Shown here: piece by piece, positions 17,768-27,867 of the stretch
How the letters are laid out: every line of letters begins with the position of its first letter
Numbering within the stretch: position 1 is the stretch's first letter
Source of the DNA: Microbacterium esteraromaticum
GTDB taxonomy: Bacteria; Actinomycetota; Actinomycetes; Actinomycetales; Microbacteriaceae
Direction of reading: 5' to 3'
Length of the DNA: 64,000 nucleotides
Assembly (NCBI RefSeq): GCF_028747645.1
Contig: NZ_CP118100.1
Span: forward strand, 2,976,001 to 3,040,000
The notes under the pieces: model-generated
Database searches by the model: none
What the model saw: only the letters and a program-made list of their open reading frames with translations
What the model was told of the DNA's origin: nothing
Position numbers and translations under genes: made by a program

Positions 17768-18873
17768 GCATCCCAACCGCTCCGGCGCGCCCGCGTGCCC
17801 TGTCCACCTCGCGGGGTGCCTGGCTCGTCGCCGAACGCGAGATCGGCGCGCGTGTGCGCAGCAAGGCGTTCCTGATCTCGACGGTGATCCTGGTGCTGGC
17901 CGTGTTCGGTGGCATCCTCTGGATGGGCATCGGCTCCAGCAGCAGCGGCACCACCTCGATCGCCGCGGTCGGTGGCGCCGCCGATGGGCTGGCCGCGTCG
18001 GACGCCTACGAGGTCACCGAGGTCGCCGGGCGGGCGGATGCCGAAGAGCTGGTGCGCTCGGGCGACGTCGAGGCCGCGGTCATCGAAGACAGCGCATCGC
18101 CGACGGGCGTGATCATCGTCGCCGATGAGTCGGCGCCCGACGGGCTGGTCGCGGCGCTATCGGTTGCGCCGACCGTTGAACTGCTCACTCCCAACGCCCC
18201 CGATTTCGGGGCCCGGTCCGTGCTGGGGCTGCTGTTCGGCATGGTGTTCATGATGGCGGCGATCTCGTTCGGCACACCGATCACCACCAGCGTGGTCGAA
18301 GAGAAGCAGACGCGGATCATCGAGATCCTGCTCTCGGCCATCCCCGCACGGGTGATGCTGGCCGGAAAGGTGATCGGCAACACCGTGCTCGCGCTCGGTC
18401 AGATTCTGCTGCTGATCGGCGTGGCCATGGTCGGGCTGATCGTGACGGGTCAGGATGATCTGCTGCGAGGTTTCGGGGCGCCGGTGCTGTGGTTCGCGGT
18501 GTTCTTCCTGTTCGGGTTCATCCTGCTGGCGGCGATGTTCGCCGCGGCCGGGTCGTTGGTGTCGCGACAGGAGGATGCCGGCGCGACACTGACACCGGTG
18601 ATGTACCTGACGATGATCCCGTACTTCCTGGTGATCTTCTTCGGCGGCAACAGCACCGTGATGACCGTGCTGTCGTACGTGCCGTTCTCGGCCCCCGTGG
18701 CCATGCCGATCCGCCTGTTCTTCAGCGAGGCCCAGTGGTGGGAGCCGCTGGCGGCGCTCGCGCTGCTGCTCGCGTCGTGCGTGGCGATGATCCTGCTCGG
18801 CGCGAAGATCTACGAGAACTCGCTGCTGCGGATGGGCGCCCGCGTCTCGCTGAAGGACGCCCTGCGCGGCTAG
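17764..18873 (+). CDS. ABC-2 type exporter permease (NatB-like)
   Basis: 369 residues. One membrane helix lies near residue 40, then an extracytoplasmic domain of about 110 residues. A block of five or six helices follows, with the conserved VVEEKQTRIIEILLSA elbow motif characteristic of NatB-type ABC-2 permeases. It works with the overlapping ATPase. The substrate (Na+, peptide or drug) cannot be told. A long hairpin lies 54 bases after the stop. Confidence 0.9.
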   Translation: MSIPTAPARPRALSTSRGAWLVAEREIGARVRSKAFLISTVILVLAVFGGILWMGIGSSSSGTTSIAAVGGAADGLAASDAYEVTEVAGRADAEELVRSGDVEAAVIEDSASPTGVIIVADESAPDGLVAALSVAPTVELLTPNAPDFGARSVLGLLFGMVFMMAAISFGTPITTSVVEEKQTRIIEILLSAIPARVMLAGKVIGNTVLALGQILLLIGVAMVGLIVTGQDDLLRGFGAPVLWFAVFFLFGFILLAAMFAAAGSLVSRQEDAGATLTPVMYLTMIPYFLVIFFGGNSTVMTVLSYVPFSAPVAMPIRLFFSEAQWWEPLAALALLLASCVAMILLGAKIYENSLLRMGARVSLKDALRG

Positions 18874-18926
18874 GCGCCCCGCGCACTCGCCTCGCTGGCC
18901 GCCTCGCGCGCCGGTCGCCTTCCGCT

Positions 18927-18991
18927 GAGAAACCACTTCCCGTTTGAGAAACCACGTGTGTGCGTGTTTCTCAAACGGGAAGTGGTTTCTC
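18927..18991. repeat. Perfect 26-bp inverted repeat, 13-nt loop
   Basis: Arms at 18927-18952 and 18966-18991 are exactly complementary. The decamer GAGAAACCAC occurs twice directly in the left part (18927, 18946) and once inverted at the right end. It sits downstream of the exporter operon and may terminate it, but the arm is longer and more exact than a terminator needs. Confidence 0.9.
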
Positions 18992-19084
18992 GTCCAAGGG
19001 GCCGGGGCGCGGAGAGCGGGGCACGCGAGCGCGACGAGTCCGGAATATGCGCGTGCATAGGATGGTTGCAGAGTTCGGACGATG

Positions 19085-19117
19085 GGGTCCTCTTTGACCG
19101 ACACTCCGAAAGGACCC
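19085..19117 (+). promoter_or_regulatory. Hairpin covering the ribosome-binding site of the nitroreductase gene
   Basis: GGGTCCT (19085-19091) can pair with AGGACCC (19111-19117). The AAAGGA that serves as ribosome-binding site for the GTG at 19122 is partly inside the right arm. A TAGGAT box lies at about 19056-19061. The effect is inferred. Confidence 0.35.
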
Positions 19118-19121
19118 TCCT

Positions 19122-19709
19122 GTGAGCAACTCCGTCCTCGACCGCGCCGCCCAGACCGATCACCCCGTGCTCGACGTCCTCGCCGGGCGCTGGAGTCCTC
19201 GCGCCTACGAGGCTGAGACCCCCATCGACGAGGCGAAGCTGGCATCCGCTCTCGAAGCCGCACGGTGGTCGCCCAGCGCGAGCAACTCGCAGCCCTGGCG
19301 GTTCATCGTCGCGCGACGCGGGTCGGCGGCGCACCATGGCATCCATTCGACTCTCGTCGGATTCAACCAGACGTGGGCCGGCGACGCGGCTGTGCTGATC
19401 GTCGCAGTGGCCGAGGTCGCGGGCGCCGACGGCGCCCCGATCAGCCACGCGGTCTACGACCTCGGTCAGGCCGTCGCTCACCTGTCGGTGCAGGCGCACC
19501 ATGACGGACTGCACGTGCACCAGATGAGCGGTTTCGACGCCGCTCAGGTGAGCGAGACGTTCGGTCTCGATGAGCGTTTCGCGCCGATGACGGTGCTGGC
19601 GCTGGGTGAGATCGGCGACGCCGCGCGCCTTCCCGAGGTGCTGCAGGAGCGCGAGACCGCCCCGCGCGTGCGCCGCCCCCTCGCCGACACGGTGCTCGTC
19701 AACGCCTGA
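19122..19709 (+). CDS. Nitroreductase family protein
   Basis: 195 residues with the flavin-nitroreductase pattern RWSPRAYEAETPIDEAKLASALEAARWSPSASNSQPWRF (FMN and dimer region). The GTG start has GGACCC nearby. Family members reduce nitro groups or quinones with FMN and NAD(P)H in the cytosol. It ends 10 bases before the converging TetR gene's stop, so a shared function is not implied by operon structure. Confidence 0.9.
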   Translation: MSNSVLDRAAQTDHPVLDVLAGRWSPRAYEAETPIDEAKLASALEAARWSPSASNSQPWRFIVARRGSAAHHGIHSTLVGFNQTWAGDAAVLIVAVAEVAGADGAPISHAVYDLGQAVAHLSVQAHHDGLHVHQMSGFDAAQVSETFGLDERFAPMTVLALGEIGDAARLPEVLQERETAPRVRRPLADTVLVNA

Positions 19710-19719
19710 CGCCCGCTCC

Positions 19720-20379
19720 TCACCGCGTGGGGGCGGAATCGGATGCTACGCCGTAGGCCGCCAGAAACACATCGAGCGCCTCGGTGACGTGCTCTTCGAC
19801 CGTTCTGTCGCCCAGCGCCGCGGCGTCGCCGAGCAGCATTGCCCGGTTCACCGGCTCGCCCATGACGAGCCAGTTCAACTGCGTCGCTGCGCGTGACGGG
19901 TCGCTGACGGCGAGTTCACCGGCCGACGTCAGCGCCTCCAGACGCTGGGCCAGCGCCCGGATCGCCTGCTGCGCCCCCTGTTCGTAGAGCTCGCGGGCCA
20001 GCTCAGGAAACTGTGCCATGAGTCCGATGACCAGCCGGCGCAGCGCGAGCAGATTCGGCGCGAGCACCGTCTGCAGTTGCTGGATCAACACCCGCTCGAG
20101 TTGCTCACGCGCGCCTTCATCGCCGCTCGCCTCTTTGCGATGCACACGCTCGGTCGCCGCACGGGTCTGCGAGCGCACCAGTTCGAGGAAGAGCGCTTCC
20201 TTGGCGCCGAAGTGCCCATAGAGCGTCTGCTTGGCAACACCAGAACGACGCGCGATGGCATCCATGGTCACGCGCTCGTAGCCGTGCGCGAGGAACTCGA
20301 CCTGCGCGGCATCGAGGATCGCCTCGCGCTTCGCGACGGACGAGGGGCGCAGCGCACGATTGGCGCTTGACGTTTTCAT
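19720..20379 (-). CDS. TetR/AcrR family transcriptional regulator
   Basis: 219 residues from the ATG at 20379. A TAGACT box ends 7 nt before it, so this start would be leaderless; an ATG two codons upstream lies too close to the box. HTH: KREAILDAAQVEFLAHGYERVTMDAIARRSGVAKQTLYGHFGAKEAL, the standard TetR N-terminus. The C-terminal half is a TetR_C-type ligand domain. It is divergent from the DUF1905 and hydrolase pair, so a likely regulator of them. Confidence 0.92.
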   Translation of the reverse strand: MKTSSANRALRPSSVAKREAILDAAQVEFLAHGYERVTMDAIARRSGVAKQTLYGHFGAKEALFLELVRSQTRAATERVHRKEASGDEGAREQLERVLIQQLQTVLAPNLLALRRLVIGLMAQFPELARELYEQGAQQAIRALAQRLEALTSAGELAVSDPSRAATQLNWLVMGEPVNRAMLLGDAAALGDRTVEEHVTEALDVFLAAYGVASDSAPTR

Positions 20380-20392
20380 ACGCATGAGTCTA
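20380..20392 (-). promoter_or_regulatory. -10 box for leaderless start of the tetR-like gene
   Basis: On the minus strand TAGACT (20392-20387) is followed by 7 nt and the ATG at 20379. It lies in the 56-bp gap shared with the divergent DUF1905 gene. Confidence 0.5.
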
Positions 20393-20435
20393 GTTTGAGA
20401 GAAATCACACCGATCAGTCTTGAAAGTGGTGCGCC

Positions 20436-20708
20436 ATGCCCTCACCATCCATGCAGTTCGACGCAGAGCTGGTTCGCGCAAGCGAAGCCGGCGGATGGAT
20501 CGTGTTCGAAGCACCCGGGTCTGCCGAAGCGTTCGGCACGGGGAAGCCGGTACGCGTCGTGGGCACGTTGGACGCCGTCACGGTGGCTCTGACGTTGCTG
20601 CCCTCGGGGCACGGGTACCATCTCGGGCCGGTCAAGGCCGCGACACGCAAAATGCTCGGCAAGGATGTGGGCGACACGATCGCGGTGAGGATCGAGGCCG
20701 CAGCGTGA
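20436..20708 (+). CDS. DUF1905 domain protein
   Basis: 90 residues, matching the DUF1905 pattern with GGWIVFEAPGSAEAFGTGKPVRVVGTLD early and PSGHGYHLGPVKAATRKMLGKDVGDTIAVRI late. It is a small beta-barrel-like protein of unknown function. The stop overlaps the GTG start of the hydrolase. The divergent TetR gene may control the pair. Confidence 0.85.
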   Translation: MPSPSMQFDAELVRASEAGGWIVFEAPGSAEAFGTGKPVRVVGTLDAVTVALTLLPSGHGYHLGPVKAATRKMLGKDVGDTIAVRIEAAA

Positions 20709-21472
20709 GCGTCCTGACCACGGTGAGAGGCGACCGCATCGCCTACGACGATTCCGGTCCGGCGGATGCCCCCGCCGTCGTGTTCATCACGGGCGCCGGC
20801 CCGGATCGCGCCGGCGACCCGACCACGAGGGCCACGGCCGAACTCCTGGCTGCCCAGGGAATCCGCTCGCTGTTCGCCGACCGCCTGGGACGCGGCGAGA
20901 GCGTGTCGAACGGCCCCATCACGCTCGACGCGCAGCTGGCCGCGATCGCCGAACTCGCCGCGATCTCCCGCGCTCCTATCGCGTTCGTCGGCCACTCATC
21001 GGGGTGCGCACTCGCGATGCTCGCGGCCGCCAGAGTTCCGAACGTCGCCGGGATGTTCTTGTGGGAAGCGCCACTCGGCCTCTTTCCCGAAGGAGCGGCG
21101 GCATGGTGGGCATCGGTGCGCGAATCGATCGACGCCGGCGACCTTGAGGCGGCGGTCGCGCGATACATGGCCGGGATGCCACCGGAGTGGCTCGATGCGC
21201 TGAAGCAGACCCCCGAGTATCCGCGGATCGTGCTCGGCTGGGTTCCCGACGGTGAGGCCCTGGCCGCCGTCGAGCAGCGCGGGTATGCCACGTCAGCGCC
21301 GCTGGTCGCACTCACAGCGACCGAGACGTTCCCGGGCATGGTCGCTACGGCCGACGCGTTGGCGGCCGCCGCCGCGACCGGAACCTCCGAGCGGATGCCC
21401 GGATCCGACCACGCCTGGAATGCGGATGCCATGGCACAACGCCTGGCCGATTTCCTGCATCCGCTCTCCTGA
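20705..21472 (+). CDS. Alpha/beta hydrolase
   Basis: 255 residues from the GTG at 20705 (GTGA overlap with the upstream stop). The oxyanion region is FITGAGPDRAG, the nucleophile elbow is FVGHSSGCALAML near residue 98, and the catalytic His is in GSDHAWNADAM near the C-terminus. The substrate is unknown. It forms an operon with the DUF1905 gene. Confidence 0.9.
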   Translation: MSVLTTVRGDRIAYDDSGPADAPAVVFITGAGPDRAGDPTTRATAELLAAQGIRSLFADRLGRGESVSNGPITLDAQLAAIAELAAISRAPIAFVGHSSGCALAMLAAARVPNVAGMFLWEAPLGLFPEGAAAWWASVRESIDAGDLEAAVARYMAGMPPEWLDALKQTPEYPRIVLGWVPDGEALAAVEQRGYATSAPLVALTATETFPGMVATADALAAAAATGTSERMPGSDHAWNADAMAQRLADFLHPLS

Positions 21473-21503
21473 CCATCCCCTCCCCTGCCCCTCTCCCCCT
21501 CCC

Positions 21504-21568
21504 CCGTCTATTCGTCACAAACCGGCCGAAAACGGGGCCGATAGCGCAGGTTTGTGACGAATAGACGG
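21504..21568. repeat. Palindromic intergenic element, copy A
   Basis: Perfect 20-bp arms at 21504-21523 and 21549-21568 (CCGTCTATTCGTCACAAACC and complement) enclose a 25-nt core with CGATAGCGC. It lies between the convergent hydrolase and clpB genes. It is one of four related copies in the window. Confidence 0.92.
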
Positions 21569-21611
21569 ATGCGGAACGCGCCAGGTGCGGGGCCGGAAGG
21601 CGCGGCCGGGG

Positions 21612-23759
<2,148 letters not shown>

Positions 23760-23787
23760 TCGTTCCTCCTGAGGAGACTCCTTAAAA

Positions 23788-23808
23788 CTTGAGTGGGGTT
23801 GACTCAAG
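23788..23808 (-). promoter_or_regulatory. HAIR element, HspR operator of clpB
   Basis: Exact CTTGAGT-N7-ACTCAAG, the HspR-associated inverted repeat known from Streptomyces and mycobacteria. It starts 29 bases upstream of the clpB start codon and overlaps the -10 box. HspR is encoded at 52445-52894. Confidence 0.93.
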
Positions 23809-23836
23809 TTTACTCGCACGGTGCGATCAAAGGCAA
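23807..23836 (-). promoter_or_regulatory. clpB promoter
   Basis: Minus strand: TTGCCT (23836-23831), 18-bp spacer, TAAACT (23812-23807). The -10 box runs into the HAIR, so bound HspR would block RNA polymerase. Confidence 0.65.
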
Positions 23837-23976
23837 GCCATTCAATTCCCGCCAACTTCAATCGCTCCAGCGCCAGAAAGCGCGCAATCGCGAAAGGCCC
23901 TCGCGCGCGCCCGAAAAACTGACAACAGGATCGCGCTGAGCAGGGGGCTTAGTACGCGCACCACCTGGGGAGAGAA

Positions 23977-25188
23977 ATGAACGACAACGTCGAGGTCAAT
24001 ACGCGCGCCACCGGCGCCGACAGCGCGGTACCGCGGCTGCACCGCCGAACAATCGTGAAGGGTGCCGCCTGGAGCGTGCCCCTCATCGCCGCGGCCGCCG
24101 CTGCGCCCGCGTACGCTGTGAGCGGATGCACGCAGGTCGGGCAGCTCGTCGAGACGCGCGCGACCACGCAGAACTTCGCCACCGCGCGCCCGGAAGTGCC
24201 GGTCACGATCCCGGCCGGCGTGACGCGGATGCACTTCGTCGTCGTCGGCGGGGACGGCGGCTATGCCGTGCGCAATGGCGGCTATGCCTCAGGGAAGGGC
24301 GCGTATCTCGAAGGCGATGTCGCTGTCACCGCAGGAAGCACCTTCTACCTGCAGGCCGGGGCGGGCGGTGAGTTCGGATGGTACCCCGACTCCGGCGGCG
24401 GCTACGGACGCGGGGGCAAGTCGCTCTACGGCAACGGCGGCAACGGCGGCGCGAGCACGGCCAGCGGCGCTGCTTTCCACGGTGACGGTGGTGGTGGCGC
24501 CAGCGCCCTGCTCGACGCGAGCCGCAGCCCGATCGCGGTTGCCGGAGGAGGAGGAGGCAGCAACACGAACTTCTACCCTGACGGGCCCAACGCCGCTCTC
24601 TATTCGGCAAGCCTCGAGCACGACCAAGTCGCCACCTATGGCAGCTCCTCGGTCACAGCATTCGGAGGAGCGTGCAACGCGGGCTTGCCCGGCGTGCGCG
24701 GCCAGACCGGCTCACTGGGTTGGATGGGCCAGCGCAGCTCGCTGGCCGAACCGACCCCGACGCAGATCGTGCTGATGTCGGGCGGCGGCATCGGCGGCGG
24801 CGCGGGCGCGAACAGCGGCGGCGCGGGCGGCGTGCCACAGTGGGTCGCCGGCCCGGACTTCGCCAACTACTGGGCACGCTCGGGCTCGGCCGGTAGCGGA
24901 CGCAATGGCGGCAACGGCGCAGCCGCCCCCGGCGCCCCGACCGGCGGCGGGCCCGGCGGCGGTGGCGGCGGCTTCAGCGGTGGTGGCGGCGGAGCCGCCG
25001 TGGCGACTGCTTGGTGGGGCGTTCCGGCACCGTATGACGGCAAGTACGGCATCGCCGGCGCAGGCGGCGGCGGCAGCAGCTACTTGCGCGACGATGTCAC
25101 GAACCGTATCACCCAGCTCGACCCGCGCCCCGTCAGCACCGACGACGGCGAGATGGGCTACGTGCAGGTCACCTTCTACACCTGCTGA
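23977..25188 (+). CDS. Exported glycine-rich protein with Tat-type signal
   Basis: 403 residues. Residues 23-48 hold a twin-arginine signal (HRRTIVKGAAW, then a long Ala-rich core ending APAYA). Mature residues about 75-380 are dominated by GG, GGG and GGSN clusters that alternate with short conserved stretches. It closes with GEMGYVQVTFYTC, and the ends of the mature domain each have a Cys. This resembles the glycine-rich ALK-like/PGRS style, not a known enzyme. GGGGAGAG precedes the ATG. The AraC-type gene downstream may be linked. Confidence 0.78.
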   Translation: MNDNVEVNTRATGADSAVPRLHRRTIVKGAAWSVPLIAAAAAAPAYAVSGCTQVGQLVETRATTQNFATARPEVPVTIPAGVTRMHFVVVGGDGGYAVRNGGYASGKGAYLEGDVAVTAGSTFYLQAGAGGEFGWYPDSGGGYGRGGKSLYGNGGNGGASTASGAAFHGDGGGGASALLDASRSPIAVAGGGGGSNTNFYPDGPNAALYSASLEHDQVATYGSSSVTAFGGACNAGLPGVRGQTGSLGWMGQRSSLAEPTPTQIVLMSGGGIGGGAGANSGGAGGVPQWVAGPDFANYWARSGSAGSGRNGGNGAAAPGAPTGGGPGGGGGGFSGGGGGAAVATAWWGVPAPYDGKYGIAGAGGGGSSYLRDDVTNRITQLDPRPVSTDDGEMGYVQVTFYTC

Positions 25189-25260
25189 AGCGAAGAGACA
25201 AGGACTTCATTCCCCGCCATGGTGCGTCAGTTTCAGCCATTGCGCTGACTCTGCCGTAAC

Positions 25261-25315
25261 ACCACGTCTGTTCTCGTGGTCTTCATGGATGGGCCACGCA
25301 CCGCGCGGCCCATCC
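25261..25315 (+). terminator. Two hairpins after the glycine-rich protein gene
   Basis: ACCACG/CGTGGT pair around an 8-nt loop (25261-25280). GGATGGGCC/GGCCCATCC then forms a perfect 9-bp stem (25287-25295 with 25307-25315). No U-tract follows. This fills most of the 257-bp gap. Confidence 0.5.
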
Positions 25316-25445
25316 AACGCGCCGATGTGTTTCAATGCCGCCCGGCGGTGCACGAACCCCGGCACACTATGAGCAGCGCCCACTCGACTCTGCTGACCGG
25401 CGCGCCCGCGAGAATCACTGGCACAGGACGTCTTGGAGAAGGCGG

Positions 25446-26432
25446 ATGAAGAACAATCCTCTCGACGAGCTGGCGCCTACCCACGAGCAGGAGGGGTGGC
25501 GCGCTCTTGTCGGCCACCGTCGCTACCGGCACTCGCCGGCGGCGGCGGAGAACGCCGACTGGGTAACAGCCTTCCTGCGGGGCGCGGGCCTGGACCTCAT
25601 CAGCGGCGACCCGCGCCTGCTCGAGTTCAAGGCGATGCGTTTCAGCACGTTCCTCATCTCGCACCTACGCACGCCGGCTATACACGTCCGCTGGTCACGC
25701 GCGCGCGTGACCGCACAATCGCGGTACCTGTTGATCTTCGCCAACCACGGCTCAGTCAGCATTGACGGCGAAGCCGACCGCTGGGTGTCGGCCGGCGGCG
25801 GCCTCGGGGTCGTCTTCCCCGGTGATGAACCCGTCGACCTGCAGATCAGCGAGCAGAGCGAGGCGGTGCTGTTCGCGTTCGACCGCGACGAGATCGCCCC
25901 GCACATCCTCACGCCCACCAACATCGGCGATATTCGCCCCGGCACGAGTGTTTTCCGTGCCGCGTACGCCTATCTGCAGGCAGCTGTCGATGTTCCTCGC
26001 ATCGCTGATCAACCCGACGAGGCAACCGAGGTGCTGCGCACACTTACCCGTGAAGTGGCGCGGGCACTGATGAAGGCGGCGATCACCGAGCACCGCTCGA
26101 GCGACACATTCCTGCGCGCGCAACGCACCATCGACGAGCACTCCGTCGACCCCGAGTTCGACGTCGATGCGCTGGCGGCGCACTGCAACGTGTCGCGACG
26201 CACGCTTGACCGCCTGTACGAGCATCAGGGGCTACGCCCCGCTCAAGAGATCCGCCGTTCGCGCGCCCAACGGGCGTTCCCGCTGCTCACCGCGAGCACA
26301 TCGCTCACGCTCGACGAGGTGGTCGCCGCGAGCGGCTTCCGTTCCGTGACCACGATGAACCGGGCCCTGCTGGCCGTGTACGGTGTGAGCGCGAGCGCCG
26401 CCCGTCGTCCGGGTGCCGGCACCAGCGGGTAG
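25446..26432 (+). CDS. AraC-family transcriptional regulator
   Basis: 328 residues from the ATG at 25446, with GGAGAAGG upstream; the longer open frame lacks support. The N-terminal half looks like the cupin-type ligand domain of AraC/NimR regulators (LLIFANHGSVSIDGE...WVSAGGGLGVVFPGDEP). The C-terminal 100 residues carry two HTH motifs: FDVDALAAHCNVSRRTLDRLYEHQGLRP and LTLDEVVAASGFRSVTTMNRAL. Its target is unknown. The upstream exported protein is one candidate, because no other gene is in the same transcription unit. Confidence 0.85.
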   Translation: MKNNPLDELAPTHEQEGWRALVGHRRYRHSPAAAENADWVTAFLRGAGLDLISGDPRLLEFKAMRFSTFLISHLRTPAIHVRWSRARVTAQSRYLLIFANHGSVSIDGEADRWVSAGGGLGVVFPGDEPVDLQISEQSEAVLFAFDRDEIAPHILTPTNIGDIRPGTSVFRAAYAYLQAAVDVPRIADQPDEATEVLRTLTREVARALMKAAITEHRSSDTFLRAQRTIDEHSVDPEFDVDALAAHCNVSRRTLDRLYEHQGLRPAQEIRRSRAQRAFPLLTASTSLTLDEVVAASGFRSVTTMNRALLAVYGVSASAARRPGAGTSG

Positions 26433-26456
26433 ACACTGGGCGCTCCCGCCCCGCCG

Positions 26457-27659
26457 TCACAGCCCGTCGGCGATGGCATCCCAGATCGCGTCGGCGACCA
26501 CGCGCTTCGTGCCGGAGGCCGTCGCCAGCACCTCACCCTCGTCGCCGATGACGTGCACCGCGTTCTCGGCCGTCTCGAAGCCCCGCTGCCACCCGACCTC
26601 GTTGACGACGAGCAGGTCGACCCCCTTGCGCTCGCGCTTGCGGCGGGCGCGGGCGAGCAGTTCCTCGTCGTCGTGCGGGGTCTCGGCGGCGAAGGCGACC
26701 ACGAGCTGTCCGGGTCGGCGGCGGGCGGCGAGCCCGGCGACGATGTCCTCGGTCTCGACCAGTTCGATGCGTTCGAGGCCGCCGGACTCTTTAGTGAGCT
26801 TTCCCGCCGAGATCTCGGCCGGGCGGTAGTCGGCGACCGCGGCGGCCATGACGATCACCGCGGCGTCGTCCGATACCGCGCGCATGAGCGCCGCGAGCTC
26901 GGCTGCCGTCCCGACGTGCTCGGTGCGGATGAGCGGATGCTGCGCGGCATCCACCAGCACGGACGCATCGATGTTCGCGGCCGCGAGCACCACTTCGGCG
27001 CCGCGGTCGGCGGCGGCGAGCGCGAGGGCGACACCCTGTCGCCCGCTGGAACGATTGCCCAGGTACCGCACCGGGTCCAGCGGCTCTCGCGTGCCCCCTG
27101 CCGAGACGACGACGCGCAGCCCGTCGAGGTCGCGGTCGCCGATCAGCGCGAGGGCCCGTTCGATGATGTGCTCGGGTTCCAGCATCCGCCCCGGTCCGGA
27201 GTCGCCACCGGTGAGTTCGCCGTCGTCGGGACCGAGGATCGTGACACCGCGCGAGCGCAGGGTGGCGATGTTCGCCTGCGTCGCCGGATGCTGCCACATC
27301 TCGGTGTGCATCGCCGGGGCGACGGCGACCGGGGCCGTCGTCGCGAGCAGCGTGGTGCCGACCAGGTCGTCGGCGAGCCCCGCCGCCATCTTTGCGATCG
27401 TGTTCGCGGTGGCCGGCGCGACGATCACCAGGTCGGCGGCTTGTCCGAGCGCGACGTGTCGCACGCGGGCGACGTCCTCGTGCACGCTCGTGGTGACCTG
27501 GTTGCGGCTGATCGCCTCCCAGGTGGGCAGGCCGACGAACCGCAGCGCGTCTTCGGTGGGCACGACGGTCACCTCGTGGCCGGCCTTGATCAGCAGGCGC
27601 ACCAGGTGCACCGTCTTGTACGCGGCGATGCCGCCCGTGACTGCGACAACGATGTTCAC
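26457..27659 (-). CDS. coaBC: Bifunctional phosphopantothenoylcysteine decarboxylase / phosphopantothenate-cysteine ligase
   Basis: 400 residues from a GTG at 27659 with GGAGG upstream; the first conserved segment NIVVAVTGGIAAYK begins there. The CoaC half has the FMN site and PAMHTEMWQHPATQAN (active-site region, with the His/Met). The CoaB half starts near residue 185 with VVVSAGGTREPLDPVRYLGNRSSGRQG, the CTP-binding signature, and has KLTKESGG. It converts 4'-phosphopantothenate to 4'-phosphopantetheine for CoA. It stands alone, converging with the AraC gene. Confidence 0.96.
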   Translation of the reverse strand: MNIVVAVTGGIAAYKTVHLVRLLIKAGHEVTVVPTEDALRFVGLPTWEAISRNQVTTSVHEDVARVRHVALGQAADLVIVAPATANTIAKMAAGLADDLVGTTLLATTAPVAVAPAMHTEMWQHPATQANIATLRSRGVTILGPDDGELTGGDSGPGRMLEPEHIIERALALIGDRDLDGLRVVVSAGGTREPLDPVRYLGNRSSGRQGVALALAAADRGAEVVLAAANIDASVLVDAAQHPLIRTEHVGTAAELAALMRAVSDDAAVIVMAAAVADYRPAEISAGKLTKESGGLERIELVETEDIVAGLAARRRPGQLVVAFAAETPHDDEELLARARRKRERKGVDLLVVNEVGWQRGFETAENAVHVIGDEGEVLATASGTKRVVADAIWDAIADGL

Positions 27660-27748
27660 GCCTCCGATTCTGCCCCACGCGCGCCGGCCGGGCATCCACG
27701 TCCGCTCGGCACCGCTGCATCCGCCGGTCATACCCGGCACTGCGTTCG

Positions 27749-27824
27749 CAACTCCGGAGAAACCTGTCGCTTGGGCCCGTTTCGGGCCTGTTGAGACCCG
27801 CACGCGGCAGATTCTCCGGAGTTG
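27749..27824. repeat. Inverted repeat with nested hairpin between divergent genes
   Basis: CAACTCCGGAGAA (27749-27761) pairs exactly with 27812-27824. Inside, GGGCCC and CGGGCC around GTTT (about 27773-27788) form a second stem. It lies between coaBC and the TANGO2-like gene, in a promoter region and not at gene ends. Confidence 0.8.
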
Positions 27825-27854
27825 TGTACAGTCGGCCGGCGCACCGGGCACCCA

Positions 27855-27867
27855 TAGACTCGATCTC
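27855..27867 (+). promoter_or_regulatory. -10 box for leaderless start of the TANGO2-like gene
   Basis: TAGACT at 27855-27860, 7 nt, ATG at 27868. Confidence 0.55.
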
